A stretch of DNA of 64,000 nt from Dehalococcoidia bacterium. Its GTDB lineage: Bacteria > Chloroflexota > Dehalococcoidia > Lucifugimonadales > UBA3495. Positions 19,048 to 28,580 of the stretch are shown in pieces. Each line of letters starts with the position of its first letter. Position 1 is the first letter of the stretch. The notes under the pieces are model-generated. The model saw only the letters and a list, made by a program, of their open reading frames with translations, did no database searches and was not told where the DNA came from. Made by a program: the position numbers and the translations under genes. The DNA is taken from contig JAGWBI010000002.1 of assembly GCA_021295965.1 (NCBI GenBank), forward strand, positions 80,110-144,109, written 5' to 3'.

Positions 19048-20001
19048 ATGCGACAGTACGCCATCAAACGAATAGGCCTATTCATACCGACGGTGTTGCT
19101 GGTCACGATTATCGTTTTCGTGGTGATGCGGCTGATCCCCGGGGATCCCGCGCTGGCAATCCTGAGCGCTGACGACGCGGTGTACACGCAGGAAGAGTTG
19201 GCGCAACTTCGGGCCGAACTGGGAACTGATCGGCCAATCGTGCTGCAGTACGCTGAATGGATGGGCGGACTGTTCAAGGGCGATTTCGGCACCTCCTACT
19301 GGTGGGGCGGTCCGGTCATGGAGCGCCTGGGTGAACGCATTCCGGTGACCATCGAGCTGGCGCTGCTGGGCATCGCTCTCGCGGTGGTATGCGCTGTTCC
19401 ATTGGGCGTTATATCCGCCATCAGACCGGACAGCCCGCTGGACTACGCATCGCGGGTATTCACGCTGGTGGGCATCTCCATCCCGACGTTCTTCAGCGGC
19501 ATCCTGTTGACCATACTGCTGATCCGGGCGTTCGGTTGGTTGCCACCCTTGGGCTACGAAGACATCTGGGAAGACCCGTGGACCAACATCAAGCAACTTG
19601 TTCTGCCCGCCTTGGCTCTTGGCTTCTACGATATGGCGTTCATCGCGCGAGTGACCCGCTCCTCCATGATGGAGATCTTACGCGAGGACTACATGCGCAC
19701 CGCTCGGGCCAAAGGTCTGCGTGAGACCGTAGTGCTGGCGCGACACGGGCTGAAAAACGCAGTCCTCCCTGTATTAACCATCTCCGGTTGGCAATTTGGG
19801 CGTCTTTTCGGCGGCACAGTCATCATTGAGAAGATTTTCCTGATACCGGGTGTTGGGCAGTTGCTGATCGACGCGATCTACCAGCGGGACTTCCCGACCA
19901 TTCAAGCTGTCATAGTGATCGTTGCCCTGTCCATTGTCGTTGTCAACCTCCTGGTTGACCTGCTGTACGGGTGGCTCGACCCCCGGATTAGATACGCCTA
20001 A
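19048..20001 (+). CDS. ABC transporter permease, DppB/OppB type
   Basis: MRQYAIKRIGLFIPTVLLVTIIVFVVMRLIPGDPALAIL...LLYGWLDPRIRYA. Confidence 0.95.
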   Translation: MRQYAIKRIGLFIPTVLLVTIIVFVVMRLIPGDPALAILSADDAVYTQEELAQLRAELGTDRPIVLQYAEWMGGLFKGDFGTSYWWGGPVMERLGERIPVTIELALLGIALAVVCAVPLGVISAIRPDSPLDYASRVFTLVGISIPTFFSGILLTILLIRAFGWLPPLGYEDIWEDPWTNIKQLVLPALALGFYDMAFIARVTRSSMMEILREDYMRTARAKGLRETVVLARHGLKNAVLPVLTISGWQFGRLFGGTVIIEKIFLIPGVGQLLIDAIYQRDFPTIQAVIVIVALSIVVVNLLVDLLYGWLDPRIRYA

Positions 20002-20050
20002 GTAGGACAGGAACCACGAGCAACTATCGGGTGGCGACGGAGCACTACTC

Positions 20051-20968
20051 ATGGCCATGTACAACACGGGACAAACGGCAGAATCGTCGTCAATTGAAGC
20101 GCAACTACTGGATATGCGGCCCAAGCAAACCGTGCCGCAGAAGCTTGTTGTTTTCGCTCGGACCAAGCCGTTGGGAGCGGTTAGCGCAAGCATCATCATC
20201 CTGACCATCCTGACGGCAATCCTTTCGCAATTTATCGTTCCCTACGACCCGCTGGACTTGGCGCACGAGCCATTCATCAAGCCACAGCCGGGAGCGTTGT
20301 TGGGAGCCGACGAGTTGGGGAGGGACGTGCTCAGCCGTATAATCTACGGCGCCCGGGTGTCGATGTATGTTGGCCTGATGAGCGTGATAATCGGAATCAG
20401 TTTAGGCACGGTTATCGGCATCCTCAGCGCTTACGTTGGGGGAGTGGTGGACCTGTCGATCCAGCGTGTCGTGGACGCGTTGATGGCGTTCCCGGCCATC
20501 ATCATGGCGTTGGGGTTGACGGCGGCATTGGGTCCGTCGATAAACAACATCGTGGCGGCGCTGGTGGTAATTCTGATGCCTGGGGCGATCCGGGTGATTC
20601 GCTCACAGGTGTTGAGCATCAAAGAGTTGGATTACACGTTGGCGGCCCAGGCGATCGGAGCGAGGCCTTGGCGGATAATGCTCCGTCACATCATGCCCAA
20701 TGTCGCGGCCAGCTACATCGTCCTGAGCACCATAACCCTGGGGTTGGCTATCATCATTGAGGCGTCGCTTACGTTCCTCGGCGTGGGGGTGTCGCCGGAT
20801 ATCCCGACATGGGGCGGAATGCTTACGGAAGGCGCGCAGAAGTACATCCGCACGGCGTGGTGGTTGGCCGTTTTCCCGGGACTTGCCATCTCGATAGTGG
20901 TGTTCTCCATCAATTTCCTGGGCGACGCCTTGCGTGACACCTTGGATCCGCGTTTGCGCGGACGGTAG
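20051..20968 (+). CDS. ABC transporter permease, DppC/OppC type
   Basis: LLGADELGRDVLSRIIYGARVSMYVGLMSVIIGISLG; LDYTLAAQAIGARPWRIMLRHIMPN; LGDALRDTLDPRLRGR. Confidence 0.95.
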   Translation: MAMYNTGQTAESSSIEAQLLDMRPKQTVPQKLVVFARTKPLGAVSASIIILTILTAILSQFIVPYDPLDLAHEPFIKPQPGALLGADELGRDVLSRIIYGARVSMYVGLMSVIIGISLGTVIGILSAYVGGVVDLSIQRVVDALMAFPAIIMALGLTAALGPSINNIVAALVVILMPGAIRVIRSQVLSIKELDYTLAAQAIGARPWRIMLRHIMPNVAASYIVLSTITLGLAIIIEASLTFLGVGVSPDIPTWGGMLTEGAQKYIRTAWWLAVFPGLAISIVVFSINFLGDALRDTLDPRLRGR

Positions 20969-20999
20969 AAGGCAGCGGCGATTAGCCTCGATCATAATT

Positions 21000-21028
21000 G
21001 CCCTTCCCGTTGGGAGGGGCTTTTTCTT
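21000..21028 (+). terminator. Rho-independent terminator-like hairpin
   Basis: gcccttcccgttgggaggggc followed by tttttc. Confidence 0.7.
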
Positions 21029-21071
21029 GGGCGGTTTTCGTAGCCGTCATTCACGAATTCGTTGCGCGCTA

Positions 21072-21100
21072 TTGACACGCGGTGGCCCCTCGGATAACAT
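21072..21100 (+). promoter_or_regulatory. Putative sigma70-like promoter TTGACA-N17-TAACAT
   Basis: Exact -35 with 17-bp spacer upstream of the 21250 lipoprotein gene; same layout as 16888. Confidence 0.5.
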
Positions 21101-21249
21101 TCCCGGCACTGCAACTCGCGGATTGTGGCGATTTTCACAAATTGTCACAACCGGGAGTTTTCCATACCCATCGGCGGGCATCGTTTTTTGACGGCCTGAC
21201 CGGATCAAAACAAAGTCGTCACAATGACGTCGGGAGGGATACACCAGAT

Positions 21250-23160
21250 ATGAAGCCATCCAATTTTGGCCGACCGTTCGTGCGAACGTTGCTACCCCTG
21301 GCGGGAGCAATCGCGCTGGTGGTCGGCATCGCATGTGGCGGAGCCGCAGAGCCCCCGGCTCCAGCAGCTACGCCTATCCCGGCAGCGACTGCCACGCCAG
21401 CCGCCACCAACACGCCGATACCGCAAGCAGTGGCCGCTACCGTTCGTCCTACCAATACTCCGGCCGTGGTAACGTCACCATTCGGTGCACCCACACCGGT
21501 ACCTAGTGGTCCGCCTAAGTCTGGCGGCACCCTGCTGATGTCGGCATACGCTGATACCAAGGACTGGGATCCGCTGGGTTCGTCCTCGCTCTCCAGCGTG
21601 ATTTCCTACTCACAGCTATACAATCAGATCGTGCAGTTTGACACGTCGGATACCTCCGCGATCACCGGAGACTTGGCCGACTCGTGGGACGTAAGTCCCG
21701 ATGGTCTAACCTATACTTTCCATCTGCGGGAAGATATGCAGTGGACAGACGGCACCGAGATCACTTCGGCGGACGTTATCACCACGATGAAGCGTTACGC
21801 CAACCCCTGCAATGGCACGGGACGCTCCGGTCTCTGGCGCAACTACACCGTCAAGATGGAAGTCGTGGACAAGGAAGGCGGCGATTGCACCCCCACCAAC
21901 CAGGACTCTGTGCTTCGGGCCATCGACGACAAGACCGTTGAGTTTAATCTCCAGTTCGCCTCCGGCACCTTCATCATGTTACTTGCCTTCGACTATGCCA
22001 AGGTTTTGCCGGGCCACCTGCTGGACTCCGATCCCAATTGCGAGATCCGAGACGCTGCCAACCCATGTTTCCTGAACCTCGGTGAAAACATCATTGATCG
22101 GGGCACTACTTCCGGTCCCTACCTGCTCGAAGAGTACCAGGTCGGCGATTTCTACAAAGTCAACAAGAACCCGGATTACTTCAAGGATGGGCGCCCATAC
22201 GTTGACCGGATCGAGCACTACATATTCCCCGGCACTGCCAAAGACAGGGTCATCGCCCAGTTTGAGGCTCGTCAACTGGATATGGCCAACGGCGGGTTCA
22301 ATAACCTGTCGCCCACTCAGAATTTGGACATAGTCAAGAGCACCGACGGCGAGTACGTGGCGCATCCGATAGCGGCCGGCACCAACTGGGGGCTGATGCT
22401 CAACGTCAAGAAGCCGCAGTTCCAGGATCACAAAGTGCGACAAGCCATCAATCTGGCAGTTGACCGGCAGGAGATCGACGAGCGTGTCTTTGACAATACC
22501 TCCGGCAGCTACTGCCCGCTGATGGGCCTGGCCCACTCCAACGAGGAATGCAACTCTTGGCCCGGCATTCGACCCAAGGACACCCCAGAAGGACAGCAGG
22601 ACCTCGCTGACGCCAAGGCGTTGATGACGGAGGCTGGTTTCCCGGACGGCTTCGAAGTCCAGTACACTGTGCGCCAGGTAGGCAACTACCCCGACCAGTG
22701 CCAGATCGTGAAACAGCAGCTGCAAGACGCCCTTGGCATCACCGGCGACATCGAGACCCTGCCCAGCGCGGCGGGCTATGCCAAATACGGCACGTCCCGT
22801 GCGGAAGGATCCTCAGGTGATTGGGAGATCAGCTGCCAGGGCGAGGGTATGGTGGTGTACGATCTGGACGCCATTTACGGTGGCGTGTACTTGAAAGGCG
22901 GCACCCGCAACTACACCGACTGGTCCAGCGACAAGGTGGTCGAATGGTTCGAGCGCCAGAAGGTCGAACTCGATCTTGACGCCCGCCGGGAGATCAATAA
23001 GGAAGCCGAGCTCTGGTTGCACGGCTTCGAGGATAACCACTGGGTTACCATGCAATTGGGCGGACTACTCTGGATGGTCCACCGCGACGTGAAGGGCTTC
23101 AACGCACCTCAAACCGTGCAGTACCAGTTCAAGCATGAAGACCTGTGGCTTGACCGCTAG
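21250..23160 (+). CDS. ABC transporter substrate-binding lipoprotein, family 5
   Basis: MKPSNFGRPFVRTLLPLAGAIALVVGIACGGAAEPP; SAYADTKDWDPLGSSSLSSVISYSQLYNQIVQFDTSDTSAITGDLADSWDV; the upstream-extended ORF start at 21082 is unlikely. Confidence 0.93.
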   Translation: MKPSNFGRPFVRTLLPLAGAIALVVGIACGGAAEPPAPAATPIPAATATPAATNTPIPQAVAATVRPTNTPAVVTSPFGAPTPVPSGPPKSGGTLLMSAYADTKDWDPLGSSSLSSVISYSQLYNQIVQFDTSDTSAITGDLADSWDVSPDGLTYTFHLREDMQWTDGTEITSADVITTMKRYANPCNGTGRSGLWRNYTVKMEVVDKEGGDCTPTNQDSVLRAIDDKTVEFNLQFASGTFIMLLAFDYAKVLPGHLLDSDPNCEIRDAANPCFLNLGENIIDRGTTSGPYLLEEYQVGDFYKVNKNPDYFKDGRPYVDRIEHYIFPGTAKDRVIAQFEARQLDMANGGFNNLSPTQNLDIVKSTDGEYVAHPIAAGTNWGLMLNVKKPQFQDHKVRQAINLAVDRQEIDERVFDNTSGSYCPLMGLAHSNEECNSWPGIRPKDTPEGQQDLADAKALMTEAGFPDGFEVQYTVRQVGNYPDQCQIVKQQLQDALGITGDIETLPSAAGYAKYGTSRAEGSSGDWEISCQGEGMVVYDLDAIYGGVYLKGGTRNYTDWSSDKVVEWFERQKVELDLDARREINKEAELWLHGFEDNHWVTMQLGGLLWMVHRDVKGFNAPQTVQYQFKHEDLWLDR

Positions 23161-23210
23161 TCGACGTGCCTGAGTGGACCACACGGGATAAAGGTTCGGA
23201 ATAGCGACGT

Positions 23211-23238
23211 GTAGGGGCGAATAATTATTCGCCCCTAC
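23211..23238. repeat. Dispersed palindrome copy 2 (gtaggggcgaataattattcgcccctac, perfect 28 bp)
   Basis: Self-reverse-complementary sequence, intergenic. Confidence 0.9.
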
Positions 23239-23257
23239 TGTGCGAAAGGCAGGTGTC

Positions 23258-24214
23258 ATGCGACAGTACGCATTGAAACGCATTGCGCTGATCATCCCCA
23301 CCGTGCTGCTGGTGTCCATCATCGTGTTCACGGTGATGCGATTGTTACCCGGCGACCCGGCCCTGGTGATTTTGAGCGAAGGCGACGCCGCTTTCACCCA
23401 GGAAGAACTGGAAGATCTCCGGAGGCAGCTCGGAACCGACCGCCCCATCGTGGTCCAGTACGTGGATTGGATCGGCGGGCTCGTCCAGGGGGATTTGGGC
23501 ACTTCAATTTGGCGGTCAGGGCAGCCGGTTTCCAAACTGGTCGGTGACCGGATTTTCCGCACCCTGGAGTTGGCGGTGTTGGCGATCCTGATCGCGGTTA
23601 TTTTCGCGGTGCCACTTGGGGTGATTTCGGCAATTAAACCGGACAGCGTTATCGACTATTTCGCGCGAGTCATTGCCCTGGTAGGGATTTCCGTCCCTAC
23701 GTTCTTCGCCGGTTTATTGGTGGTGTTGGTGCTTTCACGTGGCTTCGGCTGGCTGCCGCCTCTGGGCTACACGGACCTGTGGGATGACCCGTGGAAGAAT
23801 ATTCAACAGATGTTCCTGCCAGCGCTGGCCCTGGGTTTTTATGATATGGCCTTCATCGCCCGGGTTACGCGCTCATCCATGATGGAGATAATCCGCGAAG
23901 ACTACATGCGGACGGCGCGGGCCAAGGGATTGGCGGAGCGCATCGTCCTGGTGAGGCACGGGTTGAAGAACGCGGTTTTGCCCATCCTCACGATATCGGG
24001 GTGGCAGTTCGGCCGGCTGTTCGGCGGGACCGTGATTATCGAAAGCATCTTCAAGGTTCCGGGCATCGGAACCCTGCTCATCGAAACCGTGTTCCAGCGG
24101 GACTTCCCCACCATCCAGGCCATCATCATTGTCATCGCGGTGTCCATCGTCATCATCAACCTGTTGGTTGACCTGCTGTACGGGCTGCTCGACCCGCGCA
24201 TCCGGTATGCCTAG
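23258..24214 (+). CDS. ABC transporter permease, DppB/OppB type
   Basis: MRQYALKRIALIIPTVLLVSIIVFTVMRLLPGDPALVIL...LLYGLLDPRIRYA. Confidence 0.95.
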   Translation: MRQYALKRIALIIPTVLLVSIIVFTVMRLLPGDPALVILSEGDAAFTQEELEDLRRQLGTDRPIVVQYVDWIGGLVQGDLGTSIWRSGQPVSKLVGDRIFRTLELAVLAILIAVIFAVPLGVISAIKPDSVIDYFARVIALVGISVPTFFAGLLVVLVLSRGFGWLPPLGYTDLWDDPWKNIQQMFLPALALGFYDMAFIARVTRSSMMEIIREDYMRTARAKGLAERIVLVRHGLKNAVLPILTISGWQFGRLFGGTVIIESIFKVPGIGTLLIETVFQRDFPTIQAIIIVIAVSIVIINLLVDLLYGLLDPRIRYA

Positions 24215-24257
24215 ACCCGGTGCGAATCCTCGGACCCGACCACGGAGAATTAGCTGA

Positions 24258-25187
24258 ATGACTACGATCAACGCCGGGCAGGGCCTAACCGTTGCCGATG
24301 GCGACGCTCACGTGCTGGATATGCGCCCGCGGCAAACGCAGGTGCAAAAGCTGGTCAACTTCGCCCGGACCAAGCCTTTGGGAGCGGTCAGCGCCGTTAT
24401 CATCCTGCTGACGATTCTGGCGGCGGGAATCTCCTACGCGATACCGGGCATATTGCCTCACGATCCTTTGGACGTGCGGGCCCACGAGGAGAAATACCTG
24501 CACCCACAACCCGGAGCGTGGCTGGGGAGTGACCATCTGGGAAGGGACGAACTGAGCCGCCTCATCGCCGGTTCCCAAATCTCTATCTACGTGGGTTTGT
24601 TCAGCGTCGGAATTGGCGTGACGCTCGGCGCTCTCATCGGCATCATCAGCGCATACGTCGGTGGCGTGGTAGATTTGACCATTCAGCGCTTGGTTGACGC
24701 GATGATGGCGTTTCCTCCCATTATCCTCGCGCTGGGACTGGTGGCCGTTTTGGGAGGCTCCGCCAACAATGTAATCATTGCCTTGTTGGTCATCCTGCTG
24801 CCGGGCACCATCAGAGTAATACGTTCCCAAGTATTGAGCATCAAGGAACTGGACTATACCTTGGCAGCCACCGCCATTGGAGCCGGTTCCATCCGCATCA
24901 TGCTGCGGCATATTCTGCCCAACGTGGTGGCCAGCTACATCGTGCTGGGAACGATCACGCTGGGATTTGCCATCATCATCGAGGCGTCGCTGTCCTTCCT
25001 GGGGGTGGGAGTACCGCCGGATATCCCCACTTGGGGCGGAATGCTAACCAGGGGAACCGAAGAAATCCGCATCGCCTGGTGGCTTGCGGTCTTTCCCGGC
25101 ATCGCCATATCCATCGTGGTGTTCGCCATCAACTTCCTGGGCGACGCGTTGCGCGATACGCTGGACCCGCGGTTGCGGGGTCGTTAA
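24258..25187 (+). CDS. ABC transporter permease, DppC/OppC type
   Basis: LGSDHLGRDELSRLIAGSQISIYVGLFSVGIGVTLGALIGIISAYVGGVVDLTIQRLVDAMMAFPPIILALGL. Confidence 0.95.
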   Translation: MTTINAGQGLTVADGDAHVLDMRPRQTQVQKLVNFARTKPLGAVSAVIILLTILAAGISYAIPGILPHDPLDVRAHEEKYLHPQPGAWLGSDHLGRDELSRLIAGSQISIYVGLFSVGIGVTLGALIGIISAYVGGVVDLTIQRLVDAMMAFPPIILALGLVAVLGGSANNVIIALLVILLPGTIRVIRSQVLSIKELDYTLAATAIGAGSIRIMLRHILPNVVASYIVLGTITLGFAIIIEASLSFLGVGVPPDIPTWGGMLTRGTEEIRIAWWLAVFPGIAISIVVFAINFLGDALRDTLDPRLRGR

Positions 25188-25211
25188 GCGCGGAGCCTGG
25201 ACACAGGTGCA

Positions 25212-25250
25212 AACGGCAGGGGCGAAATTTCGCCCCTGCCGTTATTTTTT
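25212..25250 (+). terminator. Palindrome copy 3 acting as probable terminator (aacggcaggggcgaaatttcgcccctgccgtt + T-run)
   Basis: Perfect 32-bp palindrome 25212-25243 followed by atttttt. Confidence 0.75.
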
Positions 25251-25281
25251 CTAAATCTCTCGGGGTTGCGCCGTCCAACCT

Positions 25282-25641
25282 TTACAAATCCAATTCTTCT
25301 ATCGCAACTAGACGTGGATCCGGGCTGGTAGGGTCAACCATCAAATTGAAAATCTCAAGCGTGGTTGCGCCCAGAAGGTATCGGTCCTCCGGCCCGAATA
25401 TAACTGGGCAAATCCGTAGCCGGTTTGCTACGTTGAACCGTGCGTCGGCCACATCGAATTCCACTCGCCGGCCGTCAGCCACCCTGAAACGGAGACGCTC
25501 CAAGGGAGTGACCCCCAACTGTGCCAATAGAGATGCTGGCATCATGGAGTGAGCGGCGCCGGTGTCCACCAGGGCGGAAACCGGGAGGAAGTCCCCGCCG
25601 TGTGGATGACCAACTCCAACTTGCACTCTAAAGGTTCCCAT
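25282..25641 (-). CDS. Clan AA (retropepsin-like) aspartic protease family protein
   Basis: MGTFRVQVGVGHP...FLPVSALVDTGAAHSMMPASLLAQLGV...YLLGATTLEIFNLMVDP. Confidence 0.75.
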   Translation of the reverse strand: MGTFRVQVGVGHPHGGDFLPVSALVDTGAAHSMMPASLLAQLGVTPLERLRFRVADGRRVEFDVADARFNVANRLRICPVIFGPEDRYLLGATTLEIFNLMVDPTSPDPRLVAIEELDL

Positions 25642-25763
25642 GGATGCGCTCCTAAATCTCATGAGCCAGACGATGATACGCTTGCGTCCGAGCCGGGTCA
25701 ATTTGCCGACAGTTAACCGGCCGCCGTGCTAAACTGCCCTCATAATCTACAGGAGGTTCTCTG

Positions 25764-26696
25764 ATGTCCTGGAGCTTTGAACTGGTTGCCGGTCCTTATG
25801 GCGGCACTACCGAGGGACCGGTGTGGGACGGCCAAGCCGTGCTGTTCACGCATATTCCGGCTTCCAAGATTTTGCGTTACGATCCCAAGACTGGCGAAGT
25901 GTCGGAATATTTCAACGAGACCTTCAACACCAACGGTCTGTGCTTCGATGCCAATGGCAACCTTTACGGATGCCAGCAGGGCCGCCGTCGAATCGCTCGT
26001 TTCGATACTGCAACTAATACGATGACGTCTATGCCGCACCTGTTGGATGGGAAACGCCACAATAATCCCAACGACTTGGCAGTGGACAAATCGGGGCGCA
26101 TTTGGTTCACCGATCCCTATTCGGGCATTGGTGATAGTGGTCCCCAGGAATTGGACCATATGTCGGTACTGCGGCTGGATCCCAAGGGGAACGACCAATG
26201 GGATTTGGTGCGTGCTACTACCGACATCAGCCGTCCCAACGGAATTTTAATCAGCCGGGACCAGAAAACCGTGTACATCGCGCAAAGTGATTACGGAGCA
26301 GACCGACGCCGCGAACTGCGCGCGTATCCCGTCAACGAGGACGGATCGCTCGGCGAATACCGTACTCTGCACACCTTTGGGATCGACGGAGGCGCCTCCG
26401 ACGGCGACTTGCGCGGCCAGGGCAGCAACGGGGTGCAACGGGGCGTGGACGGCATGACATTGGACGATGAGGGGAACATCATCGTCTGCGCCGGCTGGGA
26501 GGCCGCTGGCCCGGGTCCAATCATCTACGTGTTCTCGCCGGAGGGTCGGGTGCTGGAGACCCATCCCATGCGCGTTGACCGACCTACCAACTGCTGCTTT
26601 GGCGACGCTGACATGCGCTCGTTGTACGTCACCACCGGCGGCGGCCACCTTTTCAGGGCGCGGACCAACCGTACCGGTTGGATCATGTGGCCCTAG
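25764..26696 (+). CDS. SMP-30/gluconolactonase/LRE family protein
   Basis: EGPVWDGQAVLFTHIPASKILRYDPKTGEVSEYF; NPNDLAVDKSGRIWFTDPYSG; RPNGILISRDQKTVYIAQSD. Confidence 0.9.
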   Translation: MSWSFELVAGPYGGTTEGPVWDGQAVLFTHIPASKILRYDPKTGEVSEYFNETFNTNGLCFDANGNLYGCQQGRRRIARFDTATNTMTSMPHLLDGKRHNNPNDLAVDKSGRIWFTDPYSGIGDSGPQELDHMSVLRLDPKGNDQWDLVRATTDISRPNGILISRDQKTVYIAQSDYGADRRRELRAYPVNEDGSLGEYRTLHTFGIDGGASDGDLRGQGSNGVQRGVDGMTLDDEGNIIVCAGWEAAGPGPIIYVFSPEGRVLETHPMRVDRPTNCCFGDADMRSLYVTTGGGHLFRARTNRTGWIMWP

Positions 26697-26780
26697 GGAA
26701 TTGCAACACTTGACAAGCCACGACATTGCGCAAACAATCTGCGAAACCGCAACCGCTACCCAACCGAGGAGAAGAGGCAA

Positions 26781-27860
26781 ATGACCACCGTCACAGCCCA
26801 CAACACCAACGTATATGTCGGCTTGGCCGGCGAGAGCGCGCTGATTATTGGCGCCGAAGGCACCCCGTTGGGCGAAGGGGGAATGTATCGCCTCACCGAT
26901 GGCCAATCCGCATGGACGTCCATTGAAAATGGCCTGCCCGAGAACCCCCAGGTGCGCGCCCTGTTGGCCCATCCTGACGAACCCGCCACCATTTTTGCCG
27001 GCACCCAGGACGGCGTGTACCGCAGCGATGACCGGGGCGACAACTGGCGGCGGACCGATACTCTCAGCGGCGACGTTTGGTCGCTGGCCGCACATCCTAA
27101 TGATTCATCCATCATGTTCGCCGGCTATGATGCGGGGAGGGTATGCCGCTCCGACGATGGAGGCAACACCTGGCGGCAATTGAACACCGAAGGGCTGGTG
27201 CATCCCCACATCACGATGAACCCCCACGAGATCTGCAAGCGCGTCATTGGCATCAGCATTGACCCCGCTTATCCGGACGACGTGTACGGGGCCATTGAAG
27301 TTGGCGGGCTGATAGCCTCCCGGGATGGCGGCGAAACCTGGTCCTGCATCACCGACGGGCATTACACGCGCCTTGGACCGGTGGACCTCCACGGCGTTCA
27401 GGTTAACCCGAGCCAACCCGGATTGGTGTACATCATCACCCAGTTGGCGATGTTCCGCAGCCGCGAGCGCGGTAGCGATTGGGAATTCGTGCCCATCGAA
27501 GAGATGTTCGAGGGCGGCAGCTACTGTCGGGATCTGGTTGTTGATCCCAACGATCCCAGCCGGATGTACCTGGCGGCCGGAGCCGGCGGCGGCAGCGCGC
27601 CCGCTGGCACCATCGACGCCGGCGTCCTCGTCCGCTCCACCGACGCAGGCGAAACTTGGGAGCGCGTTGACCTTGGGGAGGTTGCTCCGGCTCGGATGTT
27701 CCAGATCGCAATCGACCGCAACGCTCCACGGAACGTCTATTGTTGCGACCGTGACGGACACGTCTATTGCAGCAACGACGGCGGCAACGAGTGGACCCGC
27801 ACCGACGTTCCGGTTGAAATGTCCCGGGGCCGTCACGTCTATCCCATGGTCGCCGCCTGA
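26781..27860 (+). CDS. BNR/sialidase-like beta-propeller protein
   Basis: Repeated S-DGG-W motifs: VYRSDDRGDNWRRTD, VCRSDDGGNTWRQLN, ASRDGGETWSC, VRSTDAGETWERVD, CSNDGGNEWTRTD. Confidence 0.85.
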   Translation: MTTVTAHNTNVYVGLAGESALIIGAEGTPLGEGGMYRLTDGQSAWTSIENGLPENPQVRALLAHPDEPATIFAGTQDGVYRSDDRGDNWRRTDTLSGDVWSLAAHPNDSSIMFAGYDAGRVCRSDDGGNTWRQLNTEGLVHPHITMNPHEICKRVIGISIDPAYPDDVYGAIEVGGLIASRDGGETWSCITDGHYTRLGPVDLHGVQVNPSQPGLVYIITQLAMFRSRERGSDWEFVPIEEMFEGGSYCRDLVVDPNDPSRMYLAAGAGGGSAPAGTIDAGVLVRSTDAGETWERVDLGEVAPARMFQIAIDRNAPRNVYCCDRDGHVYCSNDGGNEWTRTDVPVEMSRGRHVYPMVAA

Positions 27861-27878
27861 ACAGGCCGTCCAGATTTG

Positions 27879-27904
27879 CAGGGGCGAATTACAATTCGCC
27901 CCTG
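27879..27904. repeat. Dispersed palindrome copy 4 (caggggcgaatt-ac-aattcgcccctg)
   Basis: 12-bp arms, intergenic. Confidence 0.85.
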
Positions 27905-27943
27905 TGCCTGATTGCCCAGAATCGTCCACCGGAGGGATCTACC

Positions 27944-28567
27944 TTGTCATCCAACCCGCTGTGGAGCGCAACCCTGCGAGTAGGGGAAGCTGACCTCGAA
28001 TACATGGCTTTGGAGGCCGGCGATTTGCCTGAAGAACTTCGCGGCTATCAATTGGCCCGGGAGGGCCCTTTGGACAACCAGGAGTTGGCCGAAAACGGGT
28101 TCAAGGGAAATACGGCTGATCGATTCCGCCAGGCGGGCCGGGTGGGCGGCTTTATGCGCGAATTCGTCCCCACATCGGATGTATCTCCCGCGAGTGGTGT
28201 CAATTTTGTGGGCGCCACTGTTGTGCATCTGTTTGAAAATCCCGAGCAGGTTTCAGGGTGGATGTCGGACATTTTTGTGAAGGACTTTGAGGATAACGTT
28301 GGTGAAAGCATCGGTTCCGGCCAGCAAATGGTTTCCGTGCAGCGGCTGGAACCCGGCGGGTTTTACGACGAGGTGGTGGGCCTATATGTGCTGCAAGGTG
28401 GACCGGCCGGTCTTCTATCGTCCACGGTGATTGATTTTCGCGTGGGTCGTCTGCTCGGGGTGGCGTTCGTGGGGTCCGTCGGCGAGCACGACCGCTCGGA
28501 GCTCGCCACGGAGATGGCGCTGGCCCTGGAAAAACGGATAGTGCAGGTGGCTTTGGGCGGTCGTTAG
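27944..28567 (+). CDS. Hypothetical protein
   Basis: Uninterrupted ORF from a TTG start with upstream ggagg; no recognised family. Confidence 0.65.
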   Translation: MSSNPLWSATLRVGEADLEYMALEAGDLPEELRGYQLAREGPLDNQELAENGFKGNTADRFRQAGRVGGFMREFVPTSDVSPASGVNFVGATVVHLFENPEQVSGWMSDIFVKDFEDNVGESIGSGQQMVSVQRLEPGGFYDEVVGLYVLQGGPAGLLSSTVIDFRVGRLLGVAFVGSVGEHDRSELATEMALALEKRIVQVALGGR

Positions 28568-28580
28568 CCCGGTTCGATCG

